64,000 nucleotides of DNA, taken from NCBI GenBank assembly GCA_922989275.2, contig OV277861.1:94216993-94280992 (forward strand), read 5' to 3'. The stretch is from Gari tellinella. Its lineage: Eukaryota; Mollusca; Bivalvia; Cardiida; Psammobiidae. This document shows positions 58,739 to 64,000 of the stretch, in pieces. Below the pieces are notes generated by a model. The model had not been told where the DNA came from and did not search any database. It saw only the letters and a program-made list of their open reading frames with translations. Position numbers and translations under genes: made by a program. Positions within the stretch are counted from its first letter, which is position 1; every line of letters starts with the position of its first letter.

Positions 58739-58865
58739 CTCTTTCTCTACCAACGGCGCCGAAATGCGACTTTGCAAACAGTTTGTACCCTGATCAGGCG
58801 CCGCGTCACGCGGTGTCTGATCAGGATTCAAACTGTTTGACACTAGTATTGACATTTCGTCCGGC
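58735..58865. repeat. C-like MITE abutting D copy 2, right part lost
   Basis: TTAACTCTTTCTCTACCAAC, then ATGCGACTTTGCAAACAG and core (58780-58842). It shares its left TTAA with the right TTAA of copy D2. Confidence 0.6.
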
Positions 58866-59365
58866 GAAACTGCCCGAAAGTTGTCTTTAAAGGTATTGTA
58901 AGAGTTATTGCAGTTTGTTTAAATGATATCCCAACAAGAAGATTGCACTCAATTAGTAGTTCAACCGTAAATATGTATTGGCAGCGTGTCCCCATGACTG
59001 TCACCTTAGGACGTTTCTGTCCTTTGCGTTTGTATTAACAAAATGACAGACCAATTCACTTCAAGACATAGCTGTAGTATAGAAGCTAATGCTGAATAGA
59101 ATACGACTCGACACAAAAGAAAATGTCACGGGGTAGATTGCAGTAAAGCTATCCACATTATTTATTAGTAAAACATAAGTACGTTAGAACTTATGTTCAA
59201 ATATTGTTTAATAGTTGTGTGTCAATTTCGCCTTCGAGAAATATTACTTCTTTGTGTAAAACACCTTCATTTTCTCCCTACAACATGCGTCATAAATATA
59301 CATTATGTCCTTGAACATACCTAGGACAAATAAGACGAGACATAGCAGTTGGCAATAATAACCAA

Positions 59366-59505
59366 TTAACCCCTTCACTGCCATGACGTCATCATTTTTA
59401 ACAAATTTCGTCTGCTTTTATTTCTAAAATTAAATATTTAGTCATTTTGACTTATGAACTATTTTAATGAATGTAAAACAGTTTGTATCCTGATCAGACG
59501 CCAAG
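59366..59505. repeat. A-family MITE, half copy
   Basis: TTAACCCCTTCACTGCCATG, CGTCATCATTTTTAAC, GTCGTCTGC-like block and the left arm of the core (TTTGTATCCTGATCAGACGCC). The right half is absent after 59505. Confidence 0.75.
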
Positions 59506-59678
59506 ATGTTCATACTATGATGTCAACAACCGCCTTCGATTATATTTTCAACGCACATTCTAACTGTTGTTTGACTAGGTTTGGACGAAAACGAAACATT
59601 ACATCTTATTAAATACCAAATGGTCATGCATACATGCTTTACCCTTACATGATCAAATTTACCGTGGGATTTTATTCC

Positions 59679-59808
59679 CATTACCGCCATATTGTCTGCT
59701 TTAATATTGTTGTCTATAATGTCGTTTCATAGTTAAATTTAAGGTAGTACGACTGGAGCAATTACAAAACAAGTTCCATGCAGTTTGGATCCTGATCAGA
59801 CGCCACGT
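59679..59808. repeat. C-family MITE, half copy
   Basis: TTTATTCCCATTACCGCCAT, TTAATATTGTTGTC and the left core arm TTTGGATCCTGATCAGACGCC, ending at 59808 just before E-family sequence. Confidence 0.6.
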
Positions 59809-60839
59809 ATTTCCTGAGAGAAAAGAGAACATACTTCAATTTAAGCAGATCACAGTGCAACAGTAAATGTGTTTTACATAAATGTGTTGTTTGGAGAACA
59901 GCAGCAAACATCGTTGTAAGGAGGGAGTCGTTGTTTGGAGGGCCATTGTCACTGGTATACATCGTACAGCGGATGTTGCTCCAAAGTGATACGGATTCCA
60001 TGGTGAATTGATGTAAACAATGTCAGGCCAGGTAAGAAATACGTCTATTACACAATTATTGCAACACATAAGTATTAAACGTTAAATCGTACCGAATCAG
60101 AACTAATTTCTGCCTGTCGCAAACAAGCCTCTTCTGTTACAAACGTCGAATGGTCCGTGAATTATGAGAGTTTAGTCTGCCCTATCACTAACAACATGTG
60201 CCGACTTTACACAAATTGGTCGAATATGTGCATTTTATACATGTAAAGTGTAATTGTTTTTCCTCTACAGATAGATAGTATATCTATGTATTAGGATTTT
60301 CGACTCGTGTTAGCGAAACAGTTGCACGTTTTGTAAATTTGGCCATTTCATTCTACCATCACTGTACCGCGTCTTGCAAGCAGGTGACAGTTTACTGTAC
60401 CGCATCTTGCATTTCTACTGTACTGCATCTAGGACAATACAATTAGTAAATCTGAACGAAATGGATCGAAAATTAGACCTGGACCCGTGTTCTGAAACAT
60501 TCTACGTATTTTCGCAAAGTAAAATTAGTATCTAACCTTTCCTCTAGGAAAATACGTTTAGCTGAGGATTTTGAGCCGACGTTTGTGTATAAGTTGCTTC
60601 GTGAAATTTGGTCAACTTCGGGGTGGGGAAACGTCACTACAAACGACTGAGGGTACTGTTTTAGACATTATTACCTACGGTCTTCATCGCAAAAACGTGG
60701 AAAACAATGATATCTATTCAAAATCTATATTTGAGATATACATGATCAATTTGCATGTAGCTACCAAAACTAGCGTACATGTAAGTACATAATTAGTTTC
60801 ACAATTATATAATTAACTAACGAACCGAATTTCAATGAA

Positions 60840-60890
60840 GTCGCCGTGGCTCAATGGTGAAAGAGTCGGACTAGCATGTCTTGGAAAATA
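60840..60890 (+). repeat. tRNA-like fragment
   Basis: GTCGCCGTGGCTCAATGGTG AAAGAGTCGGACTAGCATG looks like the 5' half of a tRNA (A box TGGCTCAATGG) with no B box after it. Probably a SINE head fragment. Confidence 0.35.
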
Positions 60891-61055
60891 CAATCAGTAA
60901 ATCTGGTACGATGAAATTGATGCTTGATGTCTCTGGTGCATAACGTTCGGGAGTAGTTTCATTTTCTGTCCCTTGAATTTTTTTCTTTGGGCCACCCATT
61001 AACCTCAGAAAACGCCCCTTAAACAATTTTAACCCTGTTACCCAAAATAACTTAA

Positions 61056-61924
61056 GGGTGTATCAAACTCATGAGTTTGGGAATTTTTTAAAGTATATTT
61101 AAACACTCTAATGATGATTATGTATTGAAGAGCTATTTAAGATGAACGAAAAATAGAAAAAGTGTACATTTTGGTGAACAACGTTTGGCTCCACGGCCAT
61201 GTAAAATTTACCCCCGTCCCACTTTTTCTAAGTTCGTCCTTTTTAAACAGCCCGCTTCAATAAAACCATTTCAAATTAAAACAAACATGATAATTTGGTT
61301 TTGTGTTTCATTTATTTCATGTCTATGGTAGTATTTCTTCATACAAAAACTAATTTAAGACAAAACATGCACCAATGTGAAATTAATAAAGCTCTAAATA
61401 GCATCGATATGGTAGTTATTAAGGGAGATAACTCCTTTTTCTTCCATACCTCATTGCCTTCGTTTGGATTTTTTCATCTGGTAGAATTTAAGAAAAAGTA
61501 AGATACTAGAAAAAATATTATTTATTTTTACTATTTCTCATATTTTTTTGCTGTAAAAAAATATCATTACCCATAAAAACCATGTTGTTGATTCAGATAT
61601 TCATATTTTCCAAATCATGTGCCTGTTTGGTCTTGATTTAGAGTCTTTATGTCAAAATACTTCCACAGACATTAAATACATAATGAAAAACAAAATTAAC
61701 ATGTTTGTTTTTTCTCTAAAAAAGAATTTACTGAAGCTTTGACAAAATTTGAGAAAAAGTCTGAATTTGACACATCTTTTCCAAATTGCCGTAGTGCAAA
61801 ATAAAGCACACCAACATATAATTTTTTCCTTTTTTTTCATTTATCATAAACAGCTCTTTCGAAATAAACATGAAAGAAAAAAGTTAGATACATTGAAAAA
61901 TTCGCTTATGGGTTTGATACACCC
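61056..61924. mobile_element. TTAA-flanked TIR element nested in the 3.84-kb element
   Basis: TTAA (61052-61055) GGGTGTATCAAAC.. and ..GTTTGATACACCC TTAA (61925-61928). The arms continue with mismatches for about 35 bp (ATGAGTTTGGGAATTTTT). 869 bp inside, AT-rich; the frames at 61295 (plus) and 61652 (minus) have no domain. Confidence 0.75.
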
Positions 61925-61952
61925 TTAACATCGAGGTTGTATATCATTGCAG

Positions 61953-62137
61953 TGGTTGTTTCGTCCAAATCGTACCATCGCACCACATCAAGAAATAATA
62001 AAAAAGCAATGTTGTTCACGGAAAATCTGCTTTCAGCAAGAAGCCGGTTTAAAGGCAAAATACGCATGAAGTCTACCGGCATTTTGCAGAGTATCAACAA
62101 CGGCAGGAAGAAGGAGCTCAAGTTGACGAAGCAATAA
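61953..62137 (+). CDS. Possible last exon, unknown product
   Basis: An open frame follows an acceptor-like ATTGCAG (ending 61952) and runs to TAA at 62137. It encodes about 61 residues: SSKSYHRTTSRNN, then ENLLSARSRFKGKIRMKS and a basic end GRKKELKLTKQ. No family recognised. It lies 24 bp right of the nested TTAA element, which would have separated it from any upstream exon. The evidence is only frame, splice-like border and basic composition; treat as a candidate. Confidence 0.25.
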
Positions 62138-62841
62138 CAGCAAACGAAACTATACATGAGAAATAATGTGTATTTATTTTAATGTGTGTTTAAAAATCAT
62201 AACAGAAATGATAAGTAGTCAAACAGTATTCAATTTCAACTCATTTCATGAAATTTTATGAAAATCTATTGACGTATAACGTTACGGTGTCGCTTTTAAA
62301 GACTGTTAGTATCAAAAGTAAAAATCTACAAATGCCATATTTTTGGCACCACAATATCGATGAAACAATTCAAGTTTATATCCAGTTATGTGTAGCTAAA
62401 ATCCACTCTTGTATGAAAGTCTAGTATGGAATATGTCCTCCGCTGACACTAGACGTCTACGCATAAAATCAAAGAAAAGTTGGATCTGCTGTGCAGCGAA
62501 TGGATAGATGCCCGTGTGCATACAAATGTCCGTGCAATCTCATTTGTGCGTATATTGCACACACACTGTAAGCATGCTAATGGCGCGTTCGTGCTGTATT
62601 TGGTTTAGTCTATCATCAGATTAACTCTTTAATTTTAATTAAATACTGTTTTTTCTGTTACTGTTTCGTCAATAACTTCAAAGACACAAAATGTTCAACA
62701 CGTGGACTTTTTATGAAACGCGCACGTGCGATTCGTAGAAAACGGCTTAACAATACCCTGTGGCTAAACGGTTGACCGATTTCAAAATTGCACGTGCTAA
62801 AATGGCAGGCGTTAATCAAATATAGGAAAGAAAGACACAAT

Positions 62842-63267
62842 TTACGCTCTTGTATACCGATTGTAATTATTCATTAACTTTACATATGTATAGTTATTTT
62901 TGCTGTTCAGCATATTTTGACAGTCTCTGTTTGTTTCTTCTTGTAATGATTCACAACCTAAATCACAGCTTGATTGGTAATCTATTTTAACAATGTCGTT
63001 TACTTTCAATATTTTCATCCGTGGACTGTCTTTCGGGATCGTGCCTTCTCTTGATAAGTGTATTTTTCTCTCTAAGTCATTTACAGTAATAACCCGTCCT
63101 TGCTCACGACATAAATCAGGAATAATTTAAAAATTTGTTGTCTTTATTTTGTTGTTTTCAACAACACGAATTTTTATTTCTCTACTTGGATGGTTTTCTT
63201 TGGTGGGTTCATTTATTCCTCTTAATGTTTGCAATGAATCTGAGCAGTAAGCACACTTGTACTCCAT
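62842..63267 (-). pseudogene. Minus-strand reading frame with one stop, unknown product
   Basis: From ATG 63267 the frame reads MEYKCAYCSDSLQTLRG (a CxxC pair) through 46 codons to TAA at 63127-63129. It then stays open in the same frame for 94 more codons (IIPDLCREQGRVITVNDLER .. KVNDIVKIDYQSS ..) to TAA at 62842-62844. The look of the second part is protein-like: mixed charge, two further Cys and no repeats. The longer upstream frame to 63312 adds about 15 residues. It lies just inside the right terminus of the 3.84-kb element and points inward, so it may be part of that element's own gene. I recognise no family. Confidence 0.4.
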
Positions 63268-63798
63268 AGTTGACCTGAAAATAGACGAAGAACGGTCATT
63301 TAGTATTAACAAGAAGCAGTACAGTAAATATCACAGCCTCTGCAAGAAACAGTGCATACGTACTGCAAGACGCAGTACAGTAATGCTGCAATACATCGAT
63401 CAAATTTGCAAACTGTAGATCATTTTAGCCAACACTGTGAGATATTACAAATGCATGTAGTTATTTGCCATCGATCCAGTGAAAAACAATTATATTTTAA
63501 TTGTATATATTGCACATATTCAGTCAATTTGTGCAAACTCGGCACACGTTGATAGTGATAGGGCAGACTAAACTCTCATAATTCACGGACCATTCGACGT
63601 TTGTAACAGAAGAGGCTTGTTTGCGACAGGCAGAAATTAGTTCGGATTCGGTACGATTAAACGTTTAATACTTATGCGTTGCAATTATTGTGTAGTAGAC
63701 GTATTTCTTACCTGGCCTGACATTGTTTACATCAATTCACCATGGATTCCGTATCACTTTGGAGCAACATCCGCTGTACGATGTATACCAGTGATTGT

Positions 63799-63900
63799 TG
63801 GGAGGGATCACTGAATAAAATTCTGAGATGTAAACTGTTTTGGGCTTTGCTCAAACGCCGAGATCCTTGACGTTAAGTCCGGCTACAAACTGTTTTCAAT
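63799..63900. repeat. Palindromic core remnant, right flank of the 3.84-kb element
   Basis: GTAAACTGTTTTGGGCTTTG..CAAACGCC..GGCTACAAACTGTTTTC keeps the spacing of the core with many changes. With E-family sequence left of 59945 it belongs to the repeat the element inserted into. Confidence 0.45.
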
Positions 63901-64000
63901 GTGCATCATTTCTTGAAATGTATTTGCTCATAAAAATAACTGTTAACCCTTTCATGTTCAAATGCATCGTAATGTTTACCCCTTCACTGCGCTATTGCCG

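Larger units (their letters stand above)
59950..63793. mobile_element. 3.84-kb element with long near-identical inverted termini and 5-bp target duplication
   Basis: The left terminus 59950-60188 and right terminus 63555-63793 are inverted copies (239 bp; I count six mismatches by eye). Weaker inverted similarity runs on inward to about 60268 and 63475. Both begin CACTGGTATACATCGTACAG at the outer edge. ATTGT flanks each side (59945-59949, 63794-63798), and the host sequence on both sides is E-family repeat. Inside are a nested TTAA element, a minus-strand frame at 63267-62842 and a short plus-strand tail frame at 61953-62137. No transposase domain is recognised. CACT-G ends with a 5-bp duplication recall Transib/RAG-like elements, but CACT also opens other superfamilies; unassigned. 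Confidence 0.88.

Noticed and set aside
61295..61840. Frames on both strands inside the nested TTAA element
   Set aside because: AT-rich, no domain, mutually overlapping; no transposase motif.
59950..63793. Definite RAG-like (ProtoRAG/Transib) transposon
   Set aside because: Only the CACT-G ends, 5-bp duplication and inward frames fit; no RAG1, RAG2 or Transib protein motif is visible, so the label is not justified.

Overview
This is an AT-rich, intron- and repeat-dominated eukaryotic window, almost certainly from a bivalve mollusc. Three things suggest this: tRNA-headed SINEs of bivalve type, a 1.26 kb interspersed repeat that opens with AGCTCACCTGAGC and closes with GGCCTCTTGTT, and dozens of palindromic repeats whose translation gives the recurring pseudo-peptide SLDPDQTP. 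I recognise no bacterial genes, rRNA, CRISPR array or intact host housekeeping gene. Family names below are my reading by eye; no database was searched.

Layout. 0.2-2.1 kb: palindromic repeats and plain AT-rich DNA. 2.1-8.9 kb: a dead L1/Tx1-like LINE on the minus strand (endonuclease, reverse transcriptase, C-terminal CCHC knuckle). It is split by a 2.86 kb TIR transposon (3461-6322) that duplicated CCGG; removing the insert restores the LINE reading frame. 9-30 kb: non-coding DNA crowded with small MITEs (TTAA-CCC...GGG-TTAA families, TA-CAGTGG and TA-CAGTAAAACC families) and SINEs. 30.1-31.4 kb: an interspersed repeat made of about six units of roughly 160 bp. 31.5-40 kb: more MITEs and long hairpins in otherwise featureless DNA.

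40.8-45.0 kb: the only convincing multi-exon gene. It is a Crypton-type tyrosine recombinase / DUF3504 gene (the domain also found in ZMYM2, QRICH1 and KIAA1958), with exon 1 at 40844-41078, a phase-1 intron filled with MITEs, and exon 2 from 43851. Exon 2 carries one frameshift and one in-frame TAG, so this copy is probably a pseudogene unless the frameshift is an assembly error.

45-59 kb: nested MITEs, including a hAT-like foldback with an exact 8-bp target duplication, a SINE with a perfect 15-bp target duplication, and a 1.3 kb element with dense subterminal motifs. 59.95-63.79 kb: a 3.84 kb element with about 239-bp near-identical inverted termini beginning CACTGG, a 5-bp target duplication (ATTGT), a nested TTAA-flanked element, and remnants of coding sequence on both strands.

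The strongest general pattern is modularity. One palindromic core (AAACAGTTTGG..GATCAGACGCC and its complement) occurs roughly 35 times, in MITE families with unrelated ends and target sites. A second core (TTAAAGCAGGCTGAAAG.. type) shows the same behaviour.
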